DNA of 64,000 nucleotides from contig JAEWLC010000025.1 of NCBI GenBank assembly GCA_023393475.1, positions 124,001-188,000 of the forward strand, in the 5' to 3' direction. Source of the DNA: Pseudomonadota bacterium. Its GTDB lineage: Bacteria; Pseudomonadota; Alphaproteobacteria; Rhizobiales; Devosiaceae. This document shows, piece after piece, positions 17,236 to 25,560 of this stretch. Made by a program: the position numbers and the translations under genes. The notes under the pieces are model-generated. The model was not told where the DNA came from. It made no database searches and was given only the letters and a program-made list of their open reading frames with translations. Positions within the stretch are counted from its first letter, which is position 1, and the number at the start of each line of letters is the position of its first letter.

Positions 17236-17871
17236 TTGACGCCGACGATCATGCCGCTCGGCGACAGCGGGCTGCTGGTGCGCTTCGGCGACGGCCTGAC
17301 GGACGAGGCCAACCTGTCGGCGATTCGGTTCGCCGGGCTTGCGGAAACCGAGGCGCTGCCGGGCGTGCTGGAGATCGTCCCGAACCTGATCTCGGTATTG
17401 CTGCGCTACGATCCCTCGGCCATCGGATTCGACCAGCTTGCCGGTGAGGTGAGGCTGCTGGTGGCTCGCCCGGGCGAAGCGCCCCATGCGGCCAGCGAGC
17501 ATGTCATCGAGGCGGTGTTCGACGGGGAGGATCTTGCCGAGCTAGGCGAGACGCTGGGGCTCTCGAGGGATGCCTTCGTGCTGGCGCACAACGCGTCGCC
17601 GCTGCGGGTGCTGTCGACGGGCTTTGCCCCCGGCTTCGTCTACTGCGGCATGCACGACCCCAAGCTGGTCGTGCCGCGACGGCAGATCGTGCGGCGACAG
17701 GTTCCCGCCGGAACGGTGCTGTTCGCGGCTGGGCAGACCGCCATCACGTCGACTGCCATTCCCACTGGCTGGCACGTTGTCGGGCACACCCCGTTCCGCA
17801 ATTTCGATCCGTCCCGCGACCCGCCGGTTCCGGTGCGGGCGGGCGATTATGTCCGGTTCGTGAGCGCCTGA
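17236..17871 (+). CDS. pxpB: 5-oxoprolinase subunit PxpB (KipI family)
   Basis: One of three subunits of the bacterial ATP-dependent 5-oxoprolinase, which opens pyroglutamate to glutamate. At 211 residues it has the KipI/PxpB domain. The diagnostic segment STGFAPGFVYCGMHDPKL (near residues 130-147) is followed by VPRRQIVRRQVPAGTVLFAAGQTAI and TGWHVVGHTPFRNFDP. TTG at 17236 is the likeliest long start; ATG at 17251 (MPLGDSG) is equally possible. Its stop overlaps pxpC by one base, and pxpC overlaps pxpA, so the three subunits are translated together. In Bacillus the homologues KipI and KipA affect sporulation kinase; that role does not apply here. Confidence 0.93.
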   Translation: MTPTIMPLGDSGLLVRFGDGLTDEANLSAIRFAGLAETEALPGVLEIVPNLISVLLRYDPSAIGFDQLAGEVRLLVARPGEAPHAASEHVIEAVFDGEDLAELGETLGLSRDAFVLAHNASPLRVLSTGFAPGFVYCGMHDPKLVVPRRQIVRRQVPAGTVLFAAGQTAITSTAIPTGWHVVGHTPFRNFDPSRDPPVPVRAGDYVRFVSA

Positions 17872-18764
17872 TGCCCACGATCCGCATCCTTCGCGCCGCG
17901 CCGTTGACCACCCTGCAGGACGCCGGGCGGCCAGGCTGGCTTCGCTTCGGCGTTTCGGCGTCGGGATCGATGGACCAGGGCGCGTTCGAGAGAGCGGGAA
18001 AGTGGCTTGGGGGCGTTGGCGCGACGGGTGTCGAGTTCACCTCCGCCGGACTCGGCTTTAGGGTGGAAGGCGGCTCGCTCGGTGCCGCCTTCGATGGCGG
18101 GGCGTTCAAGCTCAGCATCGATGGAAAGGCGCAGCCGTGGCCCACCCGTGCGATCCTGAAGGTCGGGGCAATTGTGGACATCACGCCGGGCACCGGCGGC
18201 AATTACGGGTATGTCCGGTTCGACCGCGAGATCGATGTTCCCATTGTGCTCGGCAGCCGCGCGACCAGTTCGATCGGCGGCCTGGGCGGGCTGGAGGGCA
18301 GGGCGCTGGCCGCGGGCGACGTGATCGGCTTTGGCGCCTCCGTCGCCGGACGACCGGGGCCGCATCCGCGTCCGGCCGAACAGGTCGATGGACCGATCCG
18401 CATCGTCTGGGGCATTCACGCCGACCTGTTCGAGAACGAGCGGCGTGAGCGCTTCATCTCGCAGCCGTTCCGGATCTCGCCGCAGCTGGACCGCATGGGC
18501 GTGAGGCTCAGGGACGAGGCAGGCGTGTTCGCCGAAGCAAGGATCCTGTCGCTGGCGTCGGATGCGATCGTGCCGGGCGATATCCAGATCCTCGGTGATG
18601 GAACGCCAATCGTCCTGATGCGCGACCATCAGCCGACGGGCGGTTATCCGCGCATTGCAACGGTGATTGCGGCGGATCTCGACCGCTTCGCCCAGTTGCC
18701 GCCGGGGGCCGAGGTCCGCTTCATGCCGATCACCGTGACGCACGCGCAGGGAATTCGCCGATGA
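17871..18764 (+). CDS. pxpC: 5-oxoprolinase subunit PxpC (KipA family)
   Basis: A 297-residue carboxyltransferase-like subunit of 5-oxoprolinase (biotin-dependent carboxyltransferase/KipA domain). The N-terminus TTLQDAGRPGWLRFGVSASG and the following MDQGAFERAGKWLGG are characteristic. The C-terminal VPGDIQILGDGTPIVLMRDHQPTGGYPRIATVI is the strongest family signature. It works with PxpB and PxpA in the cytoplasm. The start ATG shares its A with the pxpB stop (TGATG). No biotin-carboxylase gene is present, which argues for oxoprolinase rather than urea carboxylase. Confidence 0.94.
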   Translation: MPTIRILRAAPLTTLQDAGRPGWLRFGVSASGSMDQGAFERAGKWLGGVGATGVEFTSAGLGFRVEGGSLGAAFDGGAFKLSIDGKAQPWPTRAILKVGAIVDITPGTGGNYGYVRFDREIDVPIVLGSRATSSIGGLGGLEGRALAAGDVIGFGASVAGRPGPHPRPAEQVDGPIRIVWGIHADLFENERRERFISQPFRISPQLDRMGVRLRDEAGVFAEARILSLASDAIVPGDIQILGDGTPIVLMRDHQPTGGYPRIATVIAADLDRFAQLPPGAEVRFMPITVTHAQGIRR

Positions 18765-19504
18765 CGACGCTCGACCTCAACGCCGACCTTGGTGAAGGCA
18801 TGCCCGGCGACGAAGCGCTGCTCGACATCGTCTCGTCCGCCTCCATCGCCTGTGGCGGCCATGCCGGCGACGCCGAGACGATGCGGAGGACGCTGCGGGC
18901 GGCGAAGGCGCGGGGCGTTGCCGTCGGAGCCCATCCCGGCTTTGCCGATCGCGAGAATTTTGGGCGGCGAAGGGTGGTGCTTCCGCCGGACGAGCTCGAC
19001 GAGCAGGTTCGTTCGCAGGTGCGGTTGCTGGTCGAGATCGGCGAGGAGGAGGGCGTCGATGTCCGCTACCTCAAGCTGCACGGCGCCCTCGCCAACATGG
19101 CGGCCGAGGAGCCGGCTGTGGCGGCACTCTGCTTCGCGTCGGTGGCCGGACTCGTTTCCGACCTGGCCATTCTCGCCATCGACAACAGTGCGCAGGTCGA
19201 GGTCGCGGAGACACTTGGCTATCCCGTGGTGATCGAGGCCTACGCGGACCGCGCCTATCAGCCGGACGGGCTGCTGGTGCCGCGCGCCCAGCCGGGTGCG
19301 GTGCTGCACGATGTCGGGGCAATCGCGGAACGAGCGGTGCGGCTCGCGAAGGCGGGAGAACTCGTCGCCATCGATGGCAGCGTCATCGAGACCCGTGCGA
19401 CCTCCCTTTGCATTCACGGCGACACTGAAGAGGCGGTGGCGATAGCCCGTGCCGTCCGGCAGGCGCTGGAAGCGGAGGGGATCACTATCCGCGCGCCCTA
19501 CTAG
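18761..19504 (+). CDS. pxpA: 5-oxoprolinase subunit PxpA (LamB/YcsF family)
   Basis: A 247-residue LamB/YcsF-family protein. The N-terminus [20 protein letters not shown] with the following [16 protein letters not shown] segment ([15 protein letters not shown], about 27-41) is the family fingerprint. [19 protein letters not shown] and [13 protein letters not shown] follow in order. It is the third subunit of 5-oxoprolinase and completes the set pxpB-pxpC-pxpA. It overlaps pxpC by four bases (ATGA). The protein ends at the usual position with ITIRAPY. Confidence 0.95.
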   Translation: MTTLDLNADLGEGMPGDEALLDIVSSASIACGGHAGDAETMRRTLRAAKARGVAVGAHPGFADRENFGRRRVVLPPDELDEQVRSQVRLLVEIGEEEGVDVRYLKLHGALANMAAEEPAVAALCFASVAGLVSDLAILAIDNSAQVEVAETLGYPVVIEAYADRAYQPDGLLVPRAQPGAVLHDVGAIAERAVRLAKAGELVAIDGSVIETRATSLCIHGDTEEAVAIARAVRQALEAEGITIRAPY

Positions 19505-19557
19505 TTGCGCCGGCTGACGACTTGGGTCATATCGGCGGCGCCAACAGGAGTGTCGCT

Positions 19558-20460
19558 ATGACCGCCAGGATCATCGACGGGAAGACCTACGCCGAGGGCC
19601 TGCGCGCCCGCATCGCCGGCCATGTCGAACGGCTGAAGCGCGATCACGGCATCACGCCCGGCCTCGCGGTAGTGATCGTCGGGCACGATCCCGGCAGCGA
19701 GATCTACGTCAGCCAGAAGGCCAAGCAGACCGTCGAAGTCGGCATGCACTCCGAAAAATACGAACTGCCCGAGGATGCCTCCGAAGCTGAGGTGCTGGCG
19801 CTCGTTGGCAAGCTGAACGCCGATCCAGCCATTCACGGCATCCTGGTGCAGTTGCCTCTGCCCAGGCAGATCGATCCGAACAAGGTCATCGCCACCATCT
19901 CGCCGGACAAGGACGTCGACTGCTTTACGCCCGCCAGCGTCGGCAAGCTGCAGATCGGCCTGCCGGGACCGGTGTCGTGCACGCCGCTCGGCTGCCTGAT
20001 GCTGCTGCGCGATACGCTCGGCTCCCTCGCGGGGCTGAATGCGGTGATCGTCGGTCGCTCCAACCTCGTGGGCAAGCCGATGGCGCAGCTGCTGTTGCGC
20101 GAGAACTGCACCGTGACGATCGCGCACTCGAAGACCAAGGACCTGGCCGATGTCGTGCGGCAGGCCGACATCGTGGTTGCAGCTGTGGGCCGCCCGCAGA
20201 TGATCAAGGGCGACTGGATCAAGCCGGGCGCCACGGTCATCGATGTGGGCATCAACCGCATCCCGGCGCCGGAGCGCGGAGAGGGCAAGACCCGGCTCCT
20301 CGGCGACGTCGACTATGCAGCGGCGTCGGAAGTTGCGGGCGCCATCACGCCCGTTCCCGGCGGCGTGGGGCCGATGACGATCGTATGCCTGCTCGCCAAC
20401 ACGGTGACGACGGCGTCCCTCATCAACGGCCTCGAGCCGCCGAAGGACCTTACCCCCTAG
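19558..20460 (+). CDS. folD: Bifunctional methylenetetrahydrofolate dehydrogenase / methenyltetrahydrofolate cyclohydrolase FolD
   Basis: Interconverts 5,10-methylene- and 10-formyl-tetrahydrofolate with NADP, feeding purine and formyl-Met synthesis. At 300 residues the order is [15 protein letters not shown] (catalytic YxxxK, about 51-59), [22 protein letters not shown], the Rossmann site [17 protein letters not shown] near 165-181, and [13 protein letters not shown] near the end. I chose ATG at 19558 because CAGGAG lies seven bases upstream and homologues start near MTARIIDG. The end overlaps the convergent YjbR-like gene by 11 bases. It follows pxpA by 53 bases. Confidence 0.97.
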   Translation: MTARIIDGKTYAEGLRARIAGHVERLKRDHGITPGLAVVIVGHDPGSEIYVSQKAKQTVEVGMHSEKYELPEDASEAEVLALVGKLNADPAIHGILVQLPLPRQIDPNKVIATISPDKDVDCFTPASVGKLQIGLPGPVSCTPLGCLMLLRDTLGSLAGLNAVIVGRSNLVGKPMAQLLLRENCTVTIAHSKTKDLADVVRQADIVVAAVGRPQMIKGDWIKPGATVIDVGINRIPAPERGEGKTRLLGDVDYAAASEVAGAITPVPGGVGPMTIVCLLANTVTTASLINGLEPPKDLTP

Positions 20461-20821
20461 TCGCCGTCGAGCGGGTCTGGGCATAAGCATCGGCGAGCCG
20501 TTTCGGCGCGCGGAAACGCCAAGCGTCCTCGAGGCGGAGCGTCAGTTCCTCGTCGCTGATGACTTCGAGGCGCACCAGCAGGCCGGGCCAGCCCTTGAAA
20601 TGGTCAGTCTGCCAGTAGACGTCGGGTGCCATCTCCATCAGCAGGTCTTTCTGCTCGAGCGGGCAGTGCAGCACCATCTCCTGCGGGCCGCGCACGGAGG
20701 CGAAGTTCTTCGACTTCACCTTGATCGACGGCGCGCCGTAGCTCGTCGACTGCGTGACCTCCGGCAGGCCTCGCTTGGCACAAAGCCGCAGCATCCGCTC
20801 GATCTCGGCTTCACGCGCCAT
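20450..20821 (-). CDS. MmcQ/YjbR family DNA-binding protein (DUF419)
   Basis: A 123-residue cytoplasmic protein of the MmcQ/YjbR (DUF419, CyaY-like fold) family. Recognisable features are the N-terminal helix with [29 protein letters not shown], then [35 protein letters not shown], where the Trp-Gln-Thr-Asp-His-Phe-Lys-Gly-Trp run is typical, and a C-terminal helix [13 protein letters not shown]. The ATG at 20821 has GAGGGAGA six bases upstream and is preferred to longer readings. DNA binding was proposed for the family, but biological role is unknown. Confidence 0.87.
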   Translation of the reverse strand: MAREAEIERMLRLCAKRGLPEVTQSTSYGAPSIKVKSKNFASVRGPQEMVLHCPLEQKDLLMEMAPDVYWQTDHFKGWPGLLVRLEVISDEELTLRLEDAWRFRAPKRLADAYAQTRSTATRG

Positions 20822-20940
20822 TCGCCATCTCCCTCGCATCAAAGCAAAAAGCGACTGTCGACCTGCCGCCAAGTCTGGCGCATTGCGAGCCGATTGGCTA
20901 CACCAGCCTTAACCCGAAGCGCCAGCCTCCCGGGGTCTCC

Positions 20941-22356
20941 ATGACCGACGAATCCAACACTGCCGAACTTGGGGAAACCCGGCCGGACCCGAACGCTTTT
21001 CGCGACTCCGAGGATCACCTCAATCCGGAGTGGCTGGAGCGGCTGCGTGCGCACCTGGCGGCCGGCGACGAGCACGATCTCGCCGAGATGATGGAGCCGC
21101 TGCACGCGTCCGATGCGGGCGACGTGCTGGAGGCGCTGGAGGCAGACGAACGCGTCGCACTGGTCCAGATGCTGGGCGACAAGTTCGACTTCCTCGCCCT
21201 CACGGAAGTCGACGACTCCGTCCGAGCCGACCTCATCGACGAACTGCCCAACGAGGAAGTGGCGCGTGGTGTCGCCAGCCTCGACAATGACGACGCCGTC
21301 TACATCCTCGAGGACATGGATGCCGGCGACCGCGAGGAAGTGCTGGCCCAGCTGCCCGCCTTCGAGCGGCTCAGCCTGAAGCGCAGCCTCGACTTCCCCG
21401 AAGACTCCGCCGGCCGCCGCATGCAGACGGAGTTCATCGCCATCCCGCCGTTCTGGAGCGTCGGGCAGACCATCGACTACCTGCGCGCCGAGAAGGAGCT
21501 GCCCGACGAGTTCTACCAGCTCTACGTCGTCGATCCCGGCTACCGCGTGCTCGGCACGATCCCGCTCGACAAGTTCCTGCGCGCCAAGCGGCAGGTGCGG
21601 ATCGAGAACCTGATGAACCACGACGTCCTGACCGTGGACGCGACCGAGGATCAGGAAGAGGCGGCGCGCGACTTCGAGCGCTACGACCTCGTCGAGGTCG
21701 GCGTCGTCGACGAGAACAAGCGGCTGGTCGGCGTGCTGACGGTCGACGACATCGTCGACGTCATCCACGAGGAGGCCACCGAGGATATCAAGCTGCTCGG
21801 CGGCGTTGGTGACGAAGAGATCTCCGACAAGGTGCTGTCGACGGTGCGTAGCCGCGCGCCGTGGCTGATGGTGAACCTCGTCACCGCCATTCTCGCCTCC
21901 TTCGTCATCAGCCTGTTCAACGCCACGATCGAGCAGATGGTGGCACTGGCCGCGCTGATGCCGATCGTCGCCTCGATGGGCGGCAATGCCGGCACACAGA
22001 CGATGACGGTGACCGTCCGGGCGCTGGCCACCCGCGATCTCGACCCGAGCCGGGTGCGGCGGCTGGTTACGCGCGAGATCACGGGCGGGCTTCTCAACGG
22101 CTGCATCTTTGCCGTGCTGATCGGCGGCGTGACCTGGCTGCGCTACATGAATCCGGGGCTGGGCATCGTGATCGGGCTCGCGATGATCGTGAACATGCTG
22201 GCGGCCGGCTCCGCCGGAATTCTGGTGCCGCTCGCACTGGACCGGCTGAAGGTGGACCCCGCCATCGCATCCTCGGTGTTCGTCACGACGATCACGGATG
22301 TGATTGGTTTCTTTGCCTTTCTCGGTCTCGCCGGGCTCTGGTTCGGTCTGTTCTAG
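20941..22356 (+). CDS. mgtE: Magnesium transporter MgtE
   Basis: A 471-residue magnesium channel of the inner membrane. The N-terminal superhelical MgtE_N domain (about 45-150, with repeats such as DAGDVLEALEADERVALVQ) is followed by two CBS domains (about 155-280, LTVDDIVDVIHEE at the end). A C-terminal membrane domain has five helices, with VASMGGNAGTQTMTVTVRAL and SAGILVPLALDRL carrying the conserved ion-path residues. CBS and N domains sense cytoplasmic Mg and close the pore. I looked for an M-box or similar leader riboswitch and saw none in the 68-base gap upstream. It stands as a single gene. Confidence 0.96.
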   Translation: MTDESNTAELGETRPDPNAFRDSEDHLNPEWLERLRAHLAAGDEHDLAEMMEPLHASDAGDVLEALEADERVALVQMLGDKFDFLALTEVDDSVRADLIDELPNEEVARGVASLDNDDAVYILEDMDAGDREEVLAQLPAFERLSLKRSLDFPEDSAGRRMQTEFIAIPPFWSVGQTIDYLRAEKELPDEFYQLYVVDPGYRVLGTIPLDKFLRAKRQVRIENLMNHDVLTVDATEDQEEAARDFERYDLVEVGVVDENKRLVGVLTVDDIVDVIHEEATEDIKLLGGVGDEEISDKVLSTVRSRAPWLMVNLVTAILASFVISLFNATIEQMVALAALMPIVASMGGNAGTQTMTVTVRALATRDLDPSRVRRLVTREITGGLLNGCIFAVLIGGVTWLRYMNPGLGIVIGLAMIVNMLAAGSAGILVPLALDRLKVDPAIASSVFVTTITDVIGFFAFLGLAGLWFGLF

Positions 22357-22429
22357 CGTTCCGCTCGACGGAATACTCGACCTGTCCACTGTGGCTTTCC
22401 CGCCACTTCCCAACCACCCCGTTGTCGAG

Positions 22430-22444
22430 TTAACGAATCATTAC
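22430..22444 (+). promoter_or_regulatory. CtrA-box-like sequence before the 37-residue membrane peptide
   Basis: TTAA, seven bases, then TTAC, one mismatch from the alphaproteobacterial CtrA consensus TTAA-N7-TTAA. It lies 64 bases before the small gene's start. One short degenerate site is weak evidence. Confidence 0.25.
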
Positions 22445-22507
22445 TGTCGCAATTCCGTCACCGTTGGTGGTTGCGGCAGTGCATGAGAACGGCAAAGAGG
22501 AGCTTTG

Positions 22508-22621
22508 ATGAACGTAGATTCAAAGACTGCCTGGTGGCGTTCGGCACTCCCCACAGTCTCGTGGACCTTGGTGTGTTTGCTGGCAATGTCGCTTGTCTTC
22601 ACTATCGTTGCCGGCGCCTAG
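22508..22621 (+). CDS. Small single-pass membrane peptide (37 aa)
   Basis: The reading frame encodes 37 residues: a short polar start (MNVDSKTAWWRSALP) and then one hydrophobic helix (about 16-36) rich in Val, Leu, Cys, Met and Phe, ending VFTIVAGA. The evidence for translation is the excellent ribosome site AAGAGGAG ending about five bases before the ATG, and the fit of the frame to a classic single transmembrane segment. The 150-base space between mgtE and the GST gene is otherwise unexplained. A strong hairpin follows 48 bases after the stop. Function is unknown; small membrane proteins often modulate a transporter, and mgtE is the upstream neighbour. Confidence 0.6.
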   Translation: MNVDSKTAWWRSALPTVSWTLVCLLAMSLVFTIVAGA

Positions 22622-22668
22622 GACGGAGCGCAACTGGACCTGAATGGTCTTCGATAGTAGAGAGTTTT

Positions 22669-22699
22669 GGAAGGGCGCCGGGCCACTCGGCGCCCTTCC
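22669..22699 (+). terminator. Long hairpin, probable terminator or attenuator before the GST gene
   Basis: Perfect 12-base arms GGAAGGGCGCCG and CGGCGCCCTTCC with a 7-base loop. No T tract follows, so termination would need help or the hairpin acts as an RNA stabiliser. It ends 16 bases before the GST start codon and so lies in that gene's leader if transcription reads through. Confidence 0.6.
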
Positions 22700-22715
22700 G
22701 CATTGAGGCTCCCCG

Positions 22716-23393
22716 ATGAAACTGATCTTCGCCAATCGCAACTACTCGAGCTGGTCGCTCCGCGCCTGGTTGGTGCTGAAGCATTTCGGCATCCCGTTCG
22801 ACGAGGAACTGGCATTGCTGAATGGCGAGGGCTGGCAGGCGAACATCCGGAAGAAGTCGCCGAGCGGCAAGGTGCCGGTGCTGGTCGACGGGGATGTCGT
22901 CGTGCCGGAAACCATCGCCATCATCGAGTACCTGAACGACAAGTACCCGGCCAAAGGCATCTGGCCATCCAACCGGGTGGAGCGAGCGCTGGCGCGTGCC
23001 GCCGCGGCGGAGATGCATGGTGGTTTCTCGGCGCTCCGCAATGCCGCGCCCATGAACCTGCGCGCTTCGCATCCCGGCAAGGTCGATGTGGACGCGGTGG
23101 CCGACGACCTGAAGCGCATCGAGCGCATCTGGGGCGATCTGACGAACCGGTCCGGCGGTCCGTATCTGTTCGGCTCGTTCAACGCCGCCGATGCGATGTT
23201 CGCGCCCGTGGCCACCCGCATCCGCACATATGAGCTGCCGGTGAGCGACGCGGCCCAGGAATATGTCGAGGCGATCTACGCACTGCCGGCGTTCCAGGAG
23301 TGGTTCGCCGAAGCGGTGAAGGAGCCGTGGGTGGTCGAGCACGACGAGATCGACATCATCCTCGCCAAGCGGGACGCGGCCGGCAACGCATGA
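22716..23393 (+). CDS. Glutathione S-transferase family protein
   Basis: A 225-residue cytoplasmic GST. The N-terminal thioredoxin-like domain starts MKLIFANRNYSSWSLRAWL, with the catalytic Ser in the SSWSLR position. It then has GKVPVLVDGDVVVPETIAII, containing the cis-Pro (VP) and the Glu-Thr/Ser glutathione contact. The helical C-terminal domain includes GGPYLFGSFNAADAMFAPVA, the capping-box N-x-A-D-A motif. The closest subgroup from memory is the bacterial Ser-type group. The stop overlaps the next gene (ATGA), forming an operon with DUF1489 and DUF4180 genes. Substrate unknown. Confidence 0.92.
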   Translation: MKLIFANRNYSSWSLRAWLVLKHFGIPFDEELALLNGEGWQANIRKKSPSGKVPVLVDGDVVVPETIAIIEYLNDKYPAKGIWPSNRVERALARAAAAEMHGGFSALRNAAPMNLRASHPGKVDVDAVADDLKRIERIWGDLTNRSGGPYLFGSFNAADAMFAPVATRIRTYELPVSDAAQEYVEAIYALPAFQEWFAEAVKEPWVVEHDEIDIILAKRDAAGNA

Positions 23394-23821
23394 TGCATAT
23401 GATAAAGCTCTGCGTCGGCGTTTCGACGCTGGAGGAGCTGGAGAGTTATCGCGAGGAGCGTGCGCACTGGTGGGGGGCCGACTACGGCGAGAACGTACAC
23501 GTCCACCGCACGCGGACGATGCCGAAGCGTCGCGACGAGATGGAAGGGCAGGGCTCGATCTACTGGGTGATCTCAGGCGTCGTGCGCTGCCGCCAGCCGA
23601 TCCTCCGTCTGGCCGAGGCCGTGGACGACCAGGGCCTCAAATGCTGCGACATCATCATGGCGCCCGACATGGTGCGGACCGTGCCGCGCCCGAAGTCGCC
23701 GTTCCAGGGGTGGCGCTACCTTGACCCCAAGGACGCGCCGGCCGACCTGTCGCATGGCGGGTTCGAGGATGGGGGTTCCGTCGAACTGGCCGAGGAACTG
23801 GCAAAACTGGGATTGATCTGA
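23390..23821 (+). CDS. DUF1489 family protein
   Basis: A 143-residue protein of the alphaproteobacterial DUF1489 family, of unknown function. The family pattern is clear: IKLCVGVSTLEEL, then a His-rich VHVHRTRTMPKRRDEM, GSIYWVISGVVRCRQPILRL and a central LKCCDIIMAPDMVRTVPRPKSPFQGWRYL. The density of His, Cys and Trp in conserved positions suggests a ligand or metal site, but that is inference. ATG at 23390 overlaps the GST stop by four bases, and its own stop overlaps the next gene by one base, so all three are translated from one mRNA. Confidence 0.88.
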   Translation: MMHMIKLCVGVSTLEELESYREERAHWWGADYGENVHVHRTRTMPKRRDEMEGQGSIYWVISGVVRCRQPILRLAEAVDDQGLKCCDIIMAPDMVRTVPRPKSPFQGWRYLDPKDAPADLSHGGFEDGGSVELAEELAKLGLI

Positions 23822-24168
23822 TGCGTTTCGAGACTATCGGCAACATCAAGTCGGCCTGGTACGAGGGTGCGCCCCTGACCTCGGAGCGCGAGGCCATCGA
23901 TGTGATCGGGGAAACCTACGGGCAGGACGTCGATCTCGTGGTGTTTCCGGCCGAACTGCTGCCGGACGACTTCTTCTGGCTCAGCACCGGCCTCGCTGGT
24001 GCGGTTCTGCAGAAGTTCCAGAACTACGGGTTCCGCGTGGCGATCGTCGGCGATTTCGCGCGTTTCGTCACGGAGAGCCCGTCGCTGCGCGATTTCGTCT
24101 ACGAGAGTAATCTGCGCGGCCAGACGCTGTTTCTTGCCGATCGACTAGAGCTAGAAGCGCGACTTTAA
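23821..24168 (+). CDS. DUF4180 domain-containing protein
   Basis: A 115-residue protein with the DUF4180 layout: a Ser/Glu-rich helix (LTSEREAIDVIGETYGQDV), the strand LVVFPAELLPDDFFWLSTGLAG near the middle, then KFQNYGFRVAIVGDFARFV and a closing helix with FVYESNLRGQTLFLADRL. The alternation of a strand with an acidic Asp-Asp-Phe-Phe helix is typical. Function unknown; relatives occur beside regulators in other bacteria. The start ATG shares its A with the DUF1489 stop. It is the last gene of the operon, followed by 144 bases before mipZ. Confidence 0.85.
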   Translation: MRFETIGNIKSAWYEGAPLTSEREAIDVIGETYGQDVDLVVFPAELLPDDFFWLSTGLAGAVLQKFQNYGFRVAIVGDFARFVTESPSLRDFVYESNLRGQTLFLADRLELEARL

Positions 24169-24312
24169 GGACACGTCCAGTCGAGTTCGATGCAATAGCA
24201 TCGACGAACACCCCTTGAAACGCGCGGGCTGATCCGACCATTCTTTTTGCGCAGGGCAGGCAACGTCGAATCCCCAATGGGCGTCGGGTAGGGGATCGGC
24301 AGAGGATGAAGC

Positions 24313-25215
24313 ATGGCCGGTGCGGGGACGCACGTCATTGTCGTGGGCAATGAGAAGGGTGGTTCGGGCAAGTCCACCACCGCGTTTCACCTTGCCGTTT
24401 TTCTGATGTACCAGGGCTTCCGCGTCGCCTCGATCGACGTGGACAGCCGCCAGCAGACCCTGACCCACTACGTCCGCAACCGGCGCAACTGGGCCCAGGC
24501 GCACGACCTGAAGCTGCCGCACGCGACGCACTTCCACCTGCCGCTGTCGAAATCCGACTCCGTCAAGGAGAACCAGCGGGTCGAGTTCGACCTGTTCCGG
24601 CAGGCGATCATCGAGGTTGAGGGCGACGCCGATTTCCTGATCGTCGACACGCCCGGCTTCGATACCCACCTGACCCGGCTGGCGCATTCACTGGCCGACA
24701 CGCTGGTGACGCCGCTCAATGACTCGATCATCGACCTCGACGTGATGGCACATGTGGATCCCGTGACCGGCGACCCGCGCGAGATGAGCCACTATGCGCG
24801 GCTGGTGCAGCGCGCCCGCACGGAGAGGCTTTCGATCGACGGTCGCACCATTGACTGGGTGATCGTCCGCAACCGCATTTCCATGCTGCCGTCGCGCTCG
24901 ACCAAGATCGTCCAGTCGGCGATCGAGAAGATCGCGGTGCGGTTGGGGTGCCGGGTGGCGGACGGCATCGCGGAGCGCGTGATCTTCCGGTCGCTGTTTC
25001 CGACCGGGATGACGGTGTTCGACCCGCTGGACGAGGAGATGCTCGGCGGCTTGCCGTCGATGTCCCACCTCAGCGCGCGTCAGGAATACCGCGCGCTGGT
25101 TGATGCCCTGCGCCTGCCGCTGAGCGAACGGGCCAAGTCGCGCATCGAGGGCGAGAAGGCACTGGCCGCCAGCGCCAGCGAGCCGGCCAAGTTCGAGCAT
25201 ATGGCCGGCGAATAG
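24313..25215 (+). CDS. mipZ: Division plane positioning ATPase MipZ
   Basis: A ParA-like ATPase that forms a bipolar gradient from the ParB/origin complex and inhibits FtsZ, confining division to midcell. At 300 residues it has the deviant Walker A KGGSGKST at 15-22 (preceded by VIVVGNE), Walker B FLIVDTPGFDTHL near 115-127, and the MipZ-specific stretch DVDSRQQTLTHYVRNRR in place of the ParA switch. MipZ is confined mostly to alphaproteobacteria that lack MinCD, so this is a good lineage marker. It stands alone between the DUF4180 operon and a convergent gene; no parAB is in the window. Confidence 0.95.
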   Translation: MAGAGTHVIVVGNEKGGSGKSTTAFHLAVFLMYQGFRVASIDVDSRQQTLTHYVRNRRNWAQAHDLKLPHATHFHLPLSKSDSVKENQRVEFDLFRQAIIEVEGDADFLIVDTPGFDTHLTRLAHSLADTLVTPLNDSIIDLDVMAHVDPVTGDPREMSHYARLVQRARTERLSIDGRTIDWVIVRNRISMLPSRSTKIVQSAIEKIAVRLGCRVADGIAERVIFRSLFPTGMTVFDPLDEEMLGGLPSMSHLSARQEYRALVDALRLPLSERAKSRIEGEKALAASASEPAKFEHMAGE

Positions 25216-25221
25216 CGCGGA

Positions 25222-25503
25222 TCAGTGCGGCCGGAAGGGCAGGGTGACCCGGACCGCCCGCGAGCCATCGGGCCCGAAGACGTCGAGTTCGATGCCAACC
25301 TGCGGCATGAGCATGCGGCGGGTACGGGCGCTCAACGCCATCACCACGGCCAGCAGGTCACCGACGCCGCGTCGCCGCAGCTGCGGGTTAAAGCGCATCA
25401 CCATGGCATTGACCGCCTGCCTGCGGACAACGGCATCTTCGGATGCGAGGCTCGACTGCCCTACAAACCGGGCGAGTTCAGTCAGACTAGACGTATCGCT
25501 CAT
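25222..25503 (-). CDS. Hypothetical protein downstream of the D,D-carboxypeptidase
   Basis: A 93-residue protein with no family I recognise. It has an N-terminal helix (SLTELARFVGQSSLASEDAV), then a segment with several Met, Arg and Val (NAMVMRFNPQLRRRGVGDLL), and ends in a beta-like part (GIELDVFGPDGSRAVRVTLPF). I chose the ATG at 25503 because GGAG lies eight bases upstream; the 24-base longer form at 25527 lacks this. It follows the carboxypeptidase gene on the same strand by 57 bases and converges on mipZ with 6 bases between, so it may be co-transcribed with the former. No membrane segment is visible. Confidence 0.62.
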   Translation of the reverse strand: MSDTSSLTELARFVGQSSLASEDAVVRRQAVNAMVMRFNPQLRRRGVGDLLAVVMALSARTRRMLMPQVGIELDVFGPDGSRAVRVTLPFRPH

Positions 25504-25560
25504 TTGGGCTACTCCAACACAGGCCACAAATTCGCTTCCCTGGGCGGCTGCTCTGCATGC

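Noticed and set aside
20873..20940. Possible magnesium riboswitch before mgtE
   Set aside because: The gap is 68 bases, too short for an M-box, and I see no matching stems.
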